DNA of 64,000 nt from Sclerotinia nivalis (taxonomy: Eukaryota > Ascomycota > Leotiomycetes > Helotiales > Sclerotiniaceae), in NCBI GenBank assembly GCA_029531795.1, contig JAPEIS010000005.1:248001-312000 (forward strand), given 5' to 3'. Within the stretch, counting starts at the first letter, position 1. Each line of letters opens with the position of its first letter. The position numbers and the translations under genes are program-made. A model generated the notes under the pieces. That model worked only from the letters and a program-made list of their open reading frames with translations, did not search any database and was not told where the DNA came from. Positions 1 to 11,349 of this stretch are shown here, piece after piece.

Positions 1-745
1 TAATCCGAATAATTACCGATCGCCGAATTCTCGATTAACTCTGTTTGATTTGAAAGCTTCCGTTTATCGCCGTTCTTTGCCAATTACAATTTCCATTTTC
101 GAATAGATTTCGAACCCGCTATGCTCTCCGATTGCCCTGGAATCTTAGATGCTGAGGAATTCGTCAAAAAGATGAAATCGATCGTCGATCACCTGAAGAC
201 CGAACTAACCACTAATCAAACCCGCTATTCGAAGAATACCGATTTCTATTATTCGTTTATCTGTCGATACCAGTCTGGAGATCTAGTCTGACTTAATGTT
301 AAGAATATCCAAACTCTTCGTCCCCAGAAAAAACTAAATTGGAAAAACTTAGATTCCTTTCGAATTCTGAAAGGTATAAACTCATATACTTACGAATTGG
401 AGCTCTCTACCTTTATAAAGAATCATTTAGTCTTTTATATTAATCTATTGTATCCTACTAATAATGACCCTATCCCTAATCAATACAATCCGCCTCCCTC
501 TTCTATCGAAGTTGAAAGCATTAAACAATTCGATATAGAAGAAATCCTGGATTCCCAATAGAAACATCGAAATTGTAATAGCTTTCGTCTAAAATATACT
601 ATCCGATAAATAAACTATAATACGCCTACCGAAAAACCTATAAAGTATTTGAAGAATGCTCAAAAACTGATCCGTAATTATCACCATCGTTATCCAGATA
701 AACCTAATCTCCCTAATCGTCTCAACGAAGCTCGATCCTAAGAAA
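1..745 (+). pseudogene. Gypsy family-B pol relic: end of integrase plus chromodomain
   Basis: Conceptual translation with a few stops gives the end of a Ty3/Gypsy integrase. A stretch like LPIAEFSINS and SPFFANYNFH (about 20-115) is the classic C-terminal part of the catalytic core. It is followed by a GPY/F-type module (NVKNIQTLRPQKKL, 298-340) and a chromodomain-like segment (FDIEEILDS, then LKYTIRWINYN-like residues, 530-680). The stops (TGA near 288, TAG near 559) look like RIP products of Trp or Arg/Gln codons. A purine-rich AGAAAAGGGA precedes the LTR that begins at 754, so this is the 3' end of an element whose 5' part lies outside the window. It cannot encode a functional protein. Confidence 0.8.
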
Positions 746-753
746 AGGGATAC

Positions 754-966
754 TGTCACGAGATCCCCGTATATAGTATACAAAGACCGCTCGGGTTCCG
801 ACCTATAGGAGTCGGACCTCGGATAAGTATAGACTAGCCTCGATCGAAACTAGCGCTACACATAAATGTATTTAAGGAACCGTTCCTTCTATAGAAACAT
901 AGCTCTTCGAGCTACATCTTATCAATAAAAGTGATTTCTGTTATCCTGTCTGCTGCCTCCGTGATA
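754..966 (+). repeat. 3' LTR of Gypsy family B (213 bp, RIP-mutated)
   Basis: It begins TGTCACGAGATCC and ends CTCCGTGATA. It is the inverted counterpart of the repeat at 5024-5236 and has exactly the same length. It follows Gypsy integrase/chromodomain sequence on the same strand, which identifies it as an LTR. The 3' flank ATTAG aligns with ACTAG at the matching position of LINE-A copy 2 (8639), so the parent element inserted into a LINE-A copy here. The 5' flank of the parent element is outside the window, so the target duplication cannot be tested. Confidence 0.75.
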
Positions 967-3900
967 ATTAGTATTTTCTTTAGTTGATGATTCTTGTATT
1001 GATATAATTCTGATTTAAGAACTTTATATATTCTTAGATATTTTATACCGAATTACTAAATCCCATCTGGTATACAAAACTTTCATACTATTCGATAACT
1101 GGGAAATCCGTTCTCGAGTAATATCTTATACTCGCAAAGGAACAGGTATTCGAGTTAGCTAGTTTTGGTTTATCTCTTTTTAGGATTTATTATTTTTATA
1201 TCTTTAATCTATAATTGATTCTATTTTTACAATTATTAATATTTATAATACTTTTAGAAATGGTCAAAACGAAAATCAAGCAATAAAAGAATTATTCAAT
1301 TTATCTTTTTTCTTTTTTAATTTTATACTTCTTATAAAGGATTTGAATTTTCATTATACAAGATAAAATCCCTTTTGTTCTATATACTCTAATCTTATAA
1401 AGCTTTTTATAAATTGATTAGATAATCATTTCTTCAATTTTCTTTCTACAATTGATAAAGTTATTCACGATTTGAATAATATTCTCGATTTTATATTCCT
1501 TTCAGGATTATATATAATTAATACAATACTTGCTCCTCATTTTGATACAACTTTCGATTACAAATCTTTATTAACAACTTTGAATTGGAATACAAAATTC
1601 CAAGATTTAATCCGAAGATTACGAATTAATATACTTGATAAAAAACTTTTTTCAATTTTATTAATAGAAAATCTAACAAATCTAAATTTCCAATCTTTAT
1701 CTACAATTTCTGATTTTGATAATCTAACTTTGAATATTATTCAATCGATATAATTAGTATATACAAAATCAACTCAAAGATTATTCAATCGAAATATAGA
1801 TCAACTATAATAGAATAAGATCTGTCGAACAACTATTCAGGAAAATCGAACGAATAGTTCTATAAAATCAAAATAGAATCTTCGAAAGACTATTAAAAAA
1901 GCAAAAAAGGAATTCTGATTGTTTAAATTTGATTCGGTTAAGGAAATAAAGGATATCTTTAAAATAACAAAATAATATCAATCAATTAAAATATATCGAA
2001 TTTTTTTTCTATCAGACTCTTTAAATCATTCCCTTATTACAATTATTCAAGCTAAAAGAGATCTATTTATCAATAATCTATTGACAAATACAGTTGAGAT
2101 TAATGATATCCCTTTCGATTCTCCTACAGTCTTTATTCATTCTATCCTATTCCCTGAAATTACAATTCAAAATATTCAAACTGTTATCCTCGATACAAAT
2201 AACACAACTCCTAATATGAACAAGATCCCAACCAAGATATTACAGTTAGTATAACCACAAATTGAATCCAGCATTCTACAACTTTTTCAAAAATGTCTTG
2301 AAATAAACCATCACCCTGAATACTTTCGATCAACGATTATAGCTATCATCCCAAAACTAAACAAATCAGATTATACGAATCCCAAATCCTATAAATCAAT
2401 AGCCTTACTTTCAATACTAAGAAAAAACCTCGAATATTTAATTGTTAAAAAAATATCTTGGATTGTTATAACTCTTAAAGTACTAACCAAATAACAATTC
2501 GAAATATTTCTTTTATATTCATCGATAGATTTCACAACTTGTTTTATATATAATATAAAAATAACCTTGAATTCAGATTCTAAAATTACTTTATTAATTA
2601 TAAATATCAAAGATACTTTTGATACTATTCTCCCAAAACGCTTAATCCGTTGATTCAAAGAACAAAAATGGCTTGACAATCTAATTCGATGGATATAATC
2701 ATTTTCGACAAATCTATTAGTTCATATTCGGCTTAACAGCGAAACAAAATCCAATACTAATATTGAATATAATTTGCCACAAAGCTCTCCAATTTCGCTT
2801 ATCCTTTTTATACTTTATATAACCCCTTTGTTTTGATTAAGCAATTTTATTCGAAGATTTGGATATATAGACGATATTATATTAATAGCTTTTTCTTCAA
2901 ATTTATAATCTAATTATAATCAATTACGATCTGAAATGCTGAAGGCTTTGAAATGGAGCAAATCTAAAGAGATCATTTTCGATTTTAAGAAATCCAAACT
3001 GATATATTTCTTCAAAAACTCTAGAAAAGATATTGAAAGCTTAATCATTTATATAGAAAATCTTTCAATAACGAAAAAATCAAATCCGCTAAGATGATTA
3101 GAAATTTATTTCGATAAAAAATTGAGTTTCAAATTTTATATTCAAATCCTTACAATTAAAGTCTTTACAATTGCAAATGCTTTGTATTCGTTTGGAAAAA
3201 CAATTCAAAGTATTCTATCAATTTTGTTTCAAAGAACAATTACTACTTATATTTTGAAGAAATACTATTTTATAGTTGAAATCTAATGATTTGATCGAAC
3301 TAGAAAACGAAATCGAAATTTTATAATTTTGAATTAGATAAAAAAACATTTGAAACTTTTGAATAAAATTATATTAATTAATATTCGAGCAATTCTTCCT
3401 ATATTCTGTACAACTAATATTACTATTTTATACAAAGAATCAAATCTGATACCCTCTAAAATAGAGCTTAATCTGATATCCCAAAACTTCGCAGTTCGAA
3501 CAATTCGGTTCGATTCTAAATATCCCTTTCGGATTCGAATCAAAAATATCTTAGTTAAAATTAATATCAGAATCACCGAATCAAGGTTTTCAAAAATTAT
3601 CCTAACCCTTCTAAAAGCCAAATATATTAATCCAATTACACTTCCCCCTTAAAAAAATAAAGAATTATATATTATTATAAAAATTAGAATCAATAATTTT
3701 CTCAATTATTCGAAAAAACAAACAGCTAAGGATTTCAAAAGATTTATATCTATAATTCCAAAAAATGATCTGCAAATCTTTTTCGATAATTCGAAAAACG
3801 AAACTTTGGACGATATTATAGGAGATGGATCAGTAACTTATCAATACAATTTGCAAATAAATCGATAGGTTTTCTTACTAGACTGTAATACTAAAGTCTT

Positions 3901-5337
3901 CGATATCGAAGCAGTTATAGCTCTAAAAGATACTCAAACAACGATTCAATTATTTTCAACTAGATTTACTATAAACCTTTGGATTTTCTTGAATAATCTG
4001 AAGATTGCTATACATTTAGATTTTCATTCGATTGAATCCTTTTAATCAGTATTTGAAGAATTCTACAAATTAACTACAATTTGGCCCTTCAGATTTCGTT
4101 TATTACATACCCACTCTAGTTTAATTCGAATCCGATAGATTTCTAGGTATCTAAATATCCCCGGAAATGAAGTAACAAACAAAGCAACTAAAAAAGAAAC
4201 AACACTCCCATCCCCATCTAACCCTATCTGTACTCTCGCTTTTTTGAAAAGGATTGCTAAATCGAATACTAAATTAACAAGATCAAAATTATAAACAATC
4301 ACAATATTATTAAACTACAATAATCTTTTTATAATTTATAATAATCAATCGATTATACTTTCTTTTGAAAAAACAATATTAGGATACATTTTAACAATTA
4401 AATTTCAATACAACGATTTTACAATATATTATAATCGATTCAATTACAAAGATATTTATATATTATATTTATATAAAAAAAGAAAATTCTTTTTTTATTT
4501 TTACTTTTGTAAAATTGAAAATACTCAAAAAACCCTTTCAAAGCTATTATTATCTAAAGCTATTTTTTATCTTTTGGGAAGTATAAAAAAAACAACAAAA
4601 TTAACAATTTGGTTCAAATTTATAAAGTTCTATTAGAATATATATTTTCAATTCTTTATACAATTTATAAATTAAAGAATTACTTTGATTTTCATTTTTA
4701 TTTTATTTTATTTTTGGATTCTTTTTGTATAAAACATTAAGTTTTTGGTTCGGAAAGATTGAATTTATATAAATTTTAAAAAAAAAAAAAAAACTTTATA
4801 TTAACAAAACATACTAAAAAACTCGATTGCAATAATAAAAGAAAAAAGATCAGGAATCGAGAGATCTAATTATATTATAAAAAACAACTAAAATATCTAT
4901 CCAAAAAATTAATTCAATATATAATAGCAATTATATAAACCCTACTAAAACATTTAATATATATAATAATACTAGTAAACTTAGATTAATTAATGAGAAA
5001 CCTAAGAGCCTTTCTCCCCTGACTATCACGGAGGCAGCAGACAGGATAACAGAAATCACTTTTATTGATAAGACGTAGCTCGAAGAGCTACGTTTCTATA
5101 GAAGGAACGGTTCCTTAAATACATTTATGTGTAGCGCTAGCCCCGACCGGGGCTAGACTACACTTATCCGAGGTCCGACTCCTACGGGTCGGAACCCGAG
5201 CGGTCTCCGTATACCATATACGGGGACCCCGTGACACTGACGTCCTTTATCCCAATTAGGAATTTGAGGCCTATACTTCGCACAGAGCCTCGGACGAAAA
5301 ATATCATACACACACATACACACTCCATAATCATATA
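967..5337 (+). pseudogene. LINE-A copy 1: Tad-like ORF2 relic (endonuclease, RT, RNase H, 3' UTR)
   Basis: This is a heavily RIP-mutated non-LTR retrotransposon. Endonuclease-like sequence lies at about 1000-1750, and reverse transcriptase at about 2100-3100, with a YIDD box in GYIDDIILIA near 2870. An RNase H-like region lies around 3770-4250. The 3' UTR at 4630-5337 contains an A-run, a hairpin and a CA-rich tail. Copies 2 (8640-9857) and 3 (44850-49100) align along its length. Numerous TAA/TAG stops and AT-richness show it is dead. It is cut at the 5' side by Gypsy-B (ending at 966) and interrupted by the solo LTR at 5024-5236. The fragment at 20977-21462 preserves the uninterrupted target site. 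Confidence 0.8.
5024..5236 (-). repeat. Solo LTR of Gypsy family B with CTGAC target duplication
   Basis: It is 213 bp, read on the minus strand as TGTCACGGGGTC ... CCTCCGTGATA. Both flanks are CTGAC (5019-5023 and 5237-5241), a perfect 5-bp duplication. The LINE-A fragment near 21361-21372 shows the uninterrupted site (CCCCTGGCGTCC), which confirms insertion into the LINE 3' UTR. The LTR consists of successive stem-loops: ACGTAGCTC/GAGCTACGT, CTAGCCCC/GGGGCTAG, a TCCGAC/GTCGGA stem and CGTATA/TATACG. Confidence 0.85.
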
Positions 5338-5714
5338 CATACACCCACTAGTTGAAAGAATTGAATTTTTCGAAAAACGCGTTTATTATCACGTTTTATT
5401 GATCAATCGATCGTTTTTATTATTTATAGAATTTAAAAACGAAATTTTTCAGCCCTAATAGACGCTATACGGACGCGTTTCCATTATTATACTTTCCGTC
5501 CCTCTGATCTCTTTTTTCTTTTAGTCTCTGGTTAATATAATCAATATTATTATTAATAGAGTAAACAAAGATCAATAGATTTTTAATTCTATTACTTTAT
5601 TGTAAAACGAATATCTGAATACCGAAATAGTTCGAGTTTTCCCTGTCTGATTTTGTAAGCTTTTGATTATATTTTGTATCGATACCTTTTTTATTACAAA
5701 CAAATATTTCGATA
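5338..5714. other. AT-rich unannotated spacer
   Basis: This lies between the LINE-A copy 1 tail and the mariner element. It has several short ACGCG/AACGCG motifs but no recognisable coding sequence. It may be the 5' region of LINE-A copy 2, interrupted by the mariner. Confidence 0.4.
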
Positions 5715-5716
5715 TA

Positions 5717-7095
5717 CAGCACCTCTCCACTTATATTAGGCGAAACACGAATAAAACGCGTTTTCCTCGAACGCGTTCTTCAACTATATGAATTATTTAT
5801 TGAATATGTCAACACCACGTATTCCTTTAGGGTCAATTAATATAAATGAGGTAGCTTTTAAGCATCTCACCCCATATATGCGTGGGAAAATCATAGGGAA
5901 GGCAGAGGAAGGTGCTAGACCCACAAAAATTGGAAGGGAGCTTGGAATCCCCCAATCAACGATATCCTACACTATAAAGCAAGACTCATTGCGCAACGAA
6001 GGAGCCTCTCTACCTAAGAAAACTCGAAAGAAATCATATACCGAACGAGACGAACGAATTCTGATACGCTATATACGATTATATCCAAAAGCTATATATA
6101 AGGAGGTCAAAAAAGCATGTAGATTGGATTGTAGTATCACTACCATTAAAAGGATCCTCAAGAATCATAGAATCCTCAATTGGAGAGCTAAAAGGAGGCC
6201 ATTCCTTACTCAGGAACATGCACTTAAACGGCTTGCATGGTGCCTTACTATGAGGGGCCTCACAGTAGAGGAATGGGGCTTAATATTCTGGTCCGACGAA
6301 TGTTCTGTAGAGCGGGGCCGGGGGAAAAAGAATGAATGGGTCTTTCGTACTCCTCCTCAAAAATGGGATCGAAATATGGTTCAAACTTATATTACGAATA
6401 AGAATATGAAGGTTATGGTTTGGGGGGGCTTTTGTGATACCGGAAGGAGTAAACTCTATATTATGGATAGAGATTTTGAGAGTGCAAAACATGGGTATAG
6501 TGCTAATTCTTATCTTGAGGTTCTTGAAGGAGAGGTTGCCTCTATATTCGAAGGATTGGATTCAGGATACTTATTTATGCAGGATAATGCTCCTATTCAT
6601 CGTGCTACCAAAGTACAAGAGTGGTTTCGCAATCGAGGCATTCAATTGGTTGAAAAATGGCCCCCTTACTCTCCCGATCTCAATCCTATAGAGCATATAT
6701 GGTGGCATCTAAAAATATGTGTTTTTGAGATGTTTCCTGATGTTGCTAATGATCGAAGCAATACGGAATACGCTAGACAAAGGCTAGAAAGTTGTTTGCA
6801 AGCAGCATGGGATACATTAGATGACGAGTTATTTATAAAATTGGGAGCTAGTATGTCGAGGAGGATAGAGGCCTGTATCACGGCTGAAGGCTGGCATACT
6901 AAATATTGAAGATTTAAAGTGGAGTATATAAATAAATTTTTTATTTTATTAAAATATAAATCAAGATCTCAAATATATTAAAATTTTACTTTAAAATAAT
7001 AAATGATTGATTTAATAATTTATTTTGAATAGAATGATATTGATAATGAAATCCGGGTGAAATCCGGGCCAGCAAATAGATGTGGTCTAGTACTG
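5717..7095 (+). mobile_element. Complete Tc1/mariner-type DNA transposon
   Basis: The 1379-bp element is flanked by TA dinucleotides (5715-5716 and 7096-7097). The left end reads CAGCACCTCTCCAC and the right end, in reverse complement, CAGTACTAGACCAC. Imperfect inverted similarity extends for about 22 bp. It encloses one intact transposase ORF. Its composition is less AT-rich than the neighbouring LINE relics, and the absence of stops indicates that it escaped or postdates RIP. It lies between LINE-A copy 1 and copy 2. Confidence 0.8.
5788..6909 (+). CDS. Tc1/mariner family transposase
   Basis: This 373-aa DDE transposase should cut and paste its own element at TA sites. An N-terminal helix-turn-helix DNA-binding region (about residues 24-70, with IGRELGIPQSTIS) is followed by a second HTH (about 85-135). 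The catalytic core has WSDECS (D170), FMQDNAPIHRA (D266) and SPDLNPIEHIWWHLK (E302), with 35 residues between the last two acids. Length and the PIEHIWW motif fit the family. The first ATG is used here; Met7 is an alternative. The frame is fully open and no catalytic residue is lost, so it may still be active. TIRs and TA duplications flank it. Confidence 0.9.
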   Translation: MNYLLNMSTPRIPLGSININEVAFKHLTPYMRGKIIGKAEEGARPTKIGRELGIPQSTISYTIKQDSLRNEGASLPKKTRKKSYTERDERILIRYIRLYPKAIYKEVKKACRLDCSITTIKRILKNHRILNWRAKRRPFLTQEHALKRLAWCLTMRGLTVEEWGLIFWSDECSVERGRGKKNEWVFRTPPQKWDRNMVQTYITNKNMKVMVWGGFCDTGRSKLYIMDRDFESAKHGYSANSYLEVLEGEVASIFEGLDSGYLFMQDNAPIHRATKVQEWFRNRGIQLVEKWPPYSPDLNPIEHIWWHLKICVFEMFPDVANDRSNTEYARQRLESCLQAAWDTLDDELFIKLGASMSRRIEACITAEGWHTKY

Positions 7096-7097
7096 TA

Positions 7098-9857
7098 TAT
7101 ATTAATGGATTTTATTCTTTTCGAATTAACAAGTCCTCTATTGTTTTCTTTGTTCAATCAGATCCCAAATCTATTCAACAAAAAGCAAAAACCCTTATAA
7201 TTCAATATCTCAAGGATTCTATTTATATTTAGAAAACTATAATTCCTTTATCAACTATACAATTTATAATTTCAAAAATTAAAGGCTAATCCAAAGCTCA
7301 ATTCAAAATTTCGAACAAAATCGATACTCGTCTCTTTGTTGTGACGATCCTGTTATTCTATTATGCCATAAATGCCTTAGGCCATTCTTTCGGCTTTTGG
7401 TCCCCTCCGAAGGGACCAAAATGCCTCAGGTTATTATTTCATTTATTTCACCCTGTATTCGCTTAGGGCTTTAGTCCCCTCCGAGGGGACCATAAAAGGC
7501 TCAACTCTATTGTATTTGGTACGGTAGTTTGTTATTCTCTAGTATAGATTAATTGATTCATTCTATCATGCCTTGAATTAAGACCATCGTCACATTTGTT
7601 CGCATCGGATTCAATTACTCAGCCCGAAAAGCTGGCTTTTTTACTATTCTTAATACATTGAAAAAACAATTAAAAAATAATATAAAACTTTTGAAAGAAG
7701 TTTAATCAATAAATACTGGGTTTGTATTATATATGAATTTTCTAAAGGATTTAACAATTTTAAAAAACCTTTCAAATATAATCGAAAAAGTATTTGAAAT
7801 TTATAAAATCAAATAATAATAATTATAGATTATCTATCGATTGAATTATATTCTATAAACTATTACAATTCTAGGAGATTTACAATAATTGATTATCATT
7901 CCAATCGAATCGGAAATTATATTCGATATTATCAACAATAATACAGAACAATAAATAATTCAAACAATTGAATTTATATAAAATAAAGAATCCAATTTAT
8001 ATCATTTTATTTGGTTTTTGAGTTTTCCAGTTTTGTAATATACAATTCTTCCTAAGAACCTTCGGATTTTAGGAATTACAATTAATACTTTTCGGATTGT
8101 TTTCAAATCCAAGATAATCCAATGTATTCGATATTTTCAATGGTATAATATCCGAGCTTGCTTTCGTTCTAAAAAATGCTGAATCTGTAATATAATCAAA
8201 TATACAGAAAAAAACTATTCTATTAGATACGATACAATTTATAATTGTCTAGTAAGATATTTATACTACAAAAGACTTCATTTAGTAAATGATCCTAGAT
8301 ATCTTTTTCGTTTTATCATCAAAGATTTTAAATCTAAAATAGAAAAGCAAATTATCTAGAAAATATCAAAGACAGCTAGAATCAAAACTTGTATCAATAC
8401 AAAGTATTCCAAAGTTTCAAAAATTGATTCTTTAATAGAAGAATTCATTACTTCTTCAATCCCAATTCGAATTACCTAGATATTATTCTTGTTAGTTTTA
8501 CTTCCTTTCAATTATTCCAATTATTTCATTATATTGAAAACTATTCCTTTTCCGATTCTATTTAATATATAATCCAAGAACATTTTCAAAATCTTTAACT
8601 ATCTTATAAACTAATATAGCTAAAAATACTAGTTTTTATAAACTAGCATTTTCCTTAACTAATAATTCTTATATTAATATAGTTCTGATTTAAGAATTTT
8701 ATATATTCTTAAATATCTTATACCGAATTACTAAATCCTATCTGGTCTACAAAACTTTTATATTATTTGATAATTGAGAAATCCATTCTTGAGTAATATT
8801 TTATATTCGCAAAGAAACAGGTATTCGAATTAATCAGCTTTGATTTATCTCTTTTCGGGATTTATTATTTTTATATCTTTAATTTATAATTGATTCTACT
8901 CTTACAATTATTAATATTTATAATACTTCTAGAAACAATCAAAATAAAAATCAAACAATAAAAGAATTATTCAATTTATCTTTTTCTTTTTTTAATTTTA
9001 TACTCTTTATAGGGGATTTGAATTTCTATTATACAAGATAGGATCTCTTTTGTTTTATATATTTTAATCTTATAGAGCTTTTTATAAATTAATTAAATGA
9101 TTATTCTTTTAATTTTCTTTCTACAATCGGTAAAGCTACTTATGATTTGGGTAGTGTTTTCGATTTTGCATTTCTTTCAGGATTATATATAACTAATATA
9201 ATATTTGCTTTTTATTTTGATACAATTTCTGATTATAAATCTTTATTAACAACTTTGAATTGGAATATAAGATTCCAAAATCCAATTCGAAGATTACAAA
9301 TTGATATATTTGATGAAAAATTTTTTTCAATTTTATTAATAGAAAATCTAGCAAATCTAAATCTCCAATCTTTATTTACAATTTCTGATCTTGATAATCT
9401 AGTTTTGAATATTATTCAATCGATACAATTAGTATATACAAGATCAGCTCAAAGATTATTTGGTCGAAATACAGATTAATTATGGTGGAATGAGGTCTAT
9501 CGAACAGTTGTTCAGGAAAATCGAACGAATAGCTTTACAGAATCAAAACAGAATTTTCGAAAGATTATCAAAAAAGCGAAAAAGGAATTTTGGTTATCTA
9601 AATTTGATTTGGTTAAGGAAATAAAGGATATCTTTAAAATAACAAAATGGTATCAATCAATTAGAATATATCGAACTTCTTTTCTATTAAATCCTTTAGA
9701 TCATTTTTTTGTTATAATTATTCAAACTAAAAGAGATCTATTTATTAATAATCTGTTGACAAATATAGTTGAAATTGGCGATATCCTTTTCGATTCTTTT
9801 ATAGTCTTTATTTGTTCCATTTTATTTTCTGAAATTATGATTCAAGATATTTATCAC
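7098..9857 (+). pseudogene. LINE-A copy 2: ORF1 and 5' part of ORF2, truncated, with nested solo LTR
   Basis: RIP-mutated LINE sequence. About 7110-8560 translates, with stops, into an ORF1 (gag-like) protein with a zinc-knuckle-like cysteine stretch near 8160-8270. From about 8640 it aligns with the endonuclease region of copies 1 and 3; the open stretch 9147-9479 matches 1472-1753 closely. Similarity to copy 1 stops abruptly near 9857 inside the endonuclease-RT linker, so the RT is missing. A 255-bp Gypsy LTR at 7340-7594 splits ORF1. The mariner ends directly upstream at 7097. Confidence 0.7.
7340..7594 (+). repeat. Solo LTR of Gypsy family A with TTTGT target duplication
   Basis: The 255-bp sequence begins TGTGACGATCC and ends ATCGTCACA. 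It is flanked on both sides by TTTGT (7335-7339 and 7595-7599). It matches both LTRs of the complete element at 10890-18306 and is the least mutated copy, with intact TGTGACG and CGTCACA ends. It contains a perfect 10-bp stem TTTTGGTCCC/GGGACCAAAA (7395-7421). A second hairpin of the same GGTCCCC type follows it. Confidence 0.92.
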
Positions 9858-10889
9858 GGTGGTGGTAGGGTGCTTTAAGATATGATGATATTCTACGAAG
9901 AAGGAAGAAGGTGTTAGGAAGAGTGCCGATTATATGGGGGATGGGTGCTTTAGGCAGTTATGCAGATTAGTTAGGAATGGGTTACAAATTCGTGATAGTA
10001 TTCCCTTTTTCAAAGTCTAGTTTGTCTTTAAATTATTGATAAAATCTTTTTGAAAAACAATTGTTCAAGCAAAATCTTGTTCAGACGCCTCAAATTCCTG
10101 AGTTGTGAGTTTACCTTTCAAATTTTAAGATTGTCTTAAAATTTGAGATACTATTTTTTTGTTCAAACAAATTGTATTTTCTTTTTTGTTGATCGTTGTA
10201 AAGTCTTTGTAGGAGTTGGAGTTGGTAATAGTATTGCAGTGTTTGGGTGATCCAAGATTTATGATGGTGGTCTAGGTTTCTCAAGATGTAAATGATGGTA
10301 GTCGATTAGGGTTTTTTTATTGTTTTTTAGATTTGATGTTGGTTGTTAGGTTGGTGTGTAGTGTCTCTATTTGATTTGATAATGATAGTTATTTTTATTG
10401 TAGTTATCAAATATACTTTCAAATATTTATTTCTGAATTGGTTTTTCTTTTCTGTTTTTTTTTTTGAGGATTCTGTTTTTTATGGTTTTCGATTCCGATT
10501 CGTTAATCAAAGTTTATTCTGGGAAATGAGGTTTTGAATATGCTGGTTTTAATAACGAATAATGGAATACTAGGAAAATTCGTATATTTTCTAGTAATTC
10601 GATCAAGTAAGTGTATAGATAGATTTTTATTATTTTGTATAATCCGATTTATTTATTATTGAGCTTTTTTGTTTTACGAGATATCTTTATGTTTTTTGTA
10701 TTTATATATACTTTTTGTTCTTTTGTATATTGTGGCGAATTTGATTTGTTCTGATTTGTATATTCCTTGTAGATTGTAATAAATTATTTCGTAAATGCTT
10801 TGAATTGGTTTAGAATATGTTTTATTTTATCAATTGTTTTGTTTCTTTTGAAGAATTCGTATTTTTGAGTTATTGTTATATTTGAAGGG
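9858..10889. other. T/G-skewed AT-rich spacer
   Basis: This lies between the break of LINE-A copy 2 and the family-A Gypsy element. The plus strand is unusually C-poor and T/G-rich over about 1 kb. The open frame at 10343-10537 encodes a low-complexity, Phe-rich peptide that I judge to be a composition artefact. No gene is recognised. Confidence 0.4.
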
Positions 10890-11144
10890 TGTGACGATCC
10901 TGTTATTCTATTATGCCATAAATGCCTTAGGCCATTCTTTCGGCTTTTGGTCCCTTCCGAAGGGACCAAAATGCCTCAGATTATTATTTCATTTATTTCA
11001 CCCTGTATTCGCTTAAGGCTTTGGTCCCCTCCGAGGGGACCATAAAAGGCTCAACTCTATTATATTTGGTACGATAATTTGTTATTCTTTAATATAGATT
11101 AATTGATTTATTTTATTATACTTTGAATTAAAACTATCGTCATA
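10890..11144 (+). repeat. 5' LTR, Gypsy family A
   Basis: It begins TGTGACGATCC and ends ATCGTCATA (ancestral CACA changed to CATA). It is the same length as the 3' LTR and the solo LTR at 7340. The internal hairpin TTTTGGTCCC/GGGACCAAAA is conserved. Confidence 0.92.
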
Positions 11145-11349
11145 TTATAACAAACTCATTAGCACTCCTAAAAAGGATAGAATATCCTTTAGAAAGGTTA
11201 TAATATCCTTTAAGAAGGTTAGAATATCTAACTAATTATATCTATCGAGATTATTGAATTAGCAAAACTTTTTATATATATCCGATTAACCTTTCCGAAT
11301 TTTCATCAATATCATTGTTATATTTATTCGTTCGAGAAAACTTTATACA

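Noticed and set aside
10343..10537. Phe-rich 64-codon frame resembling a membrane peptide
   Set aside because: Low-complexity translation of a T-rich, C-poor tract.
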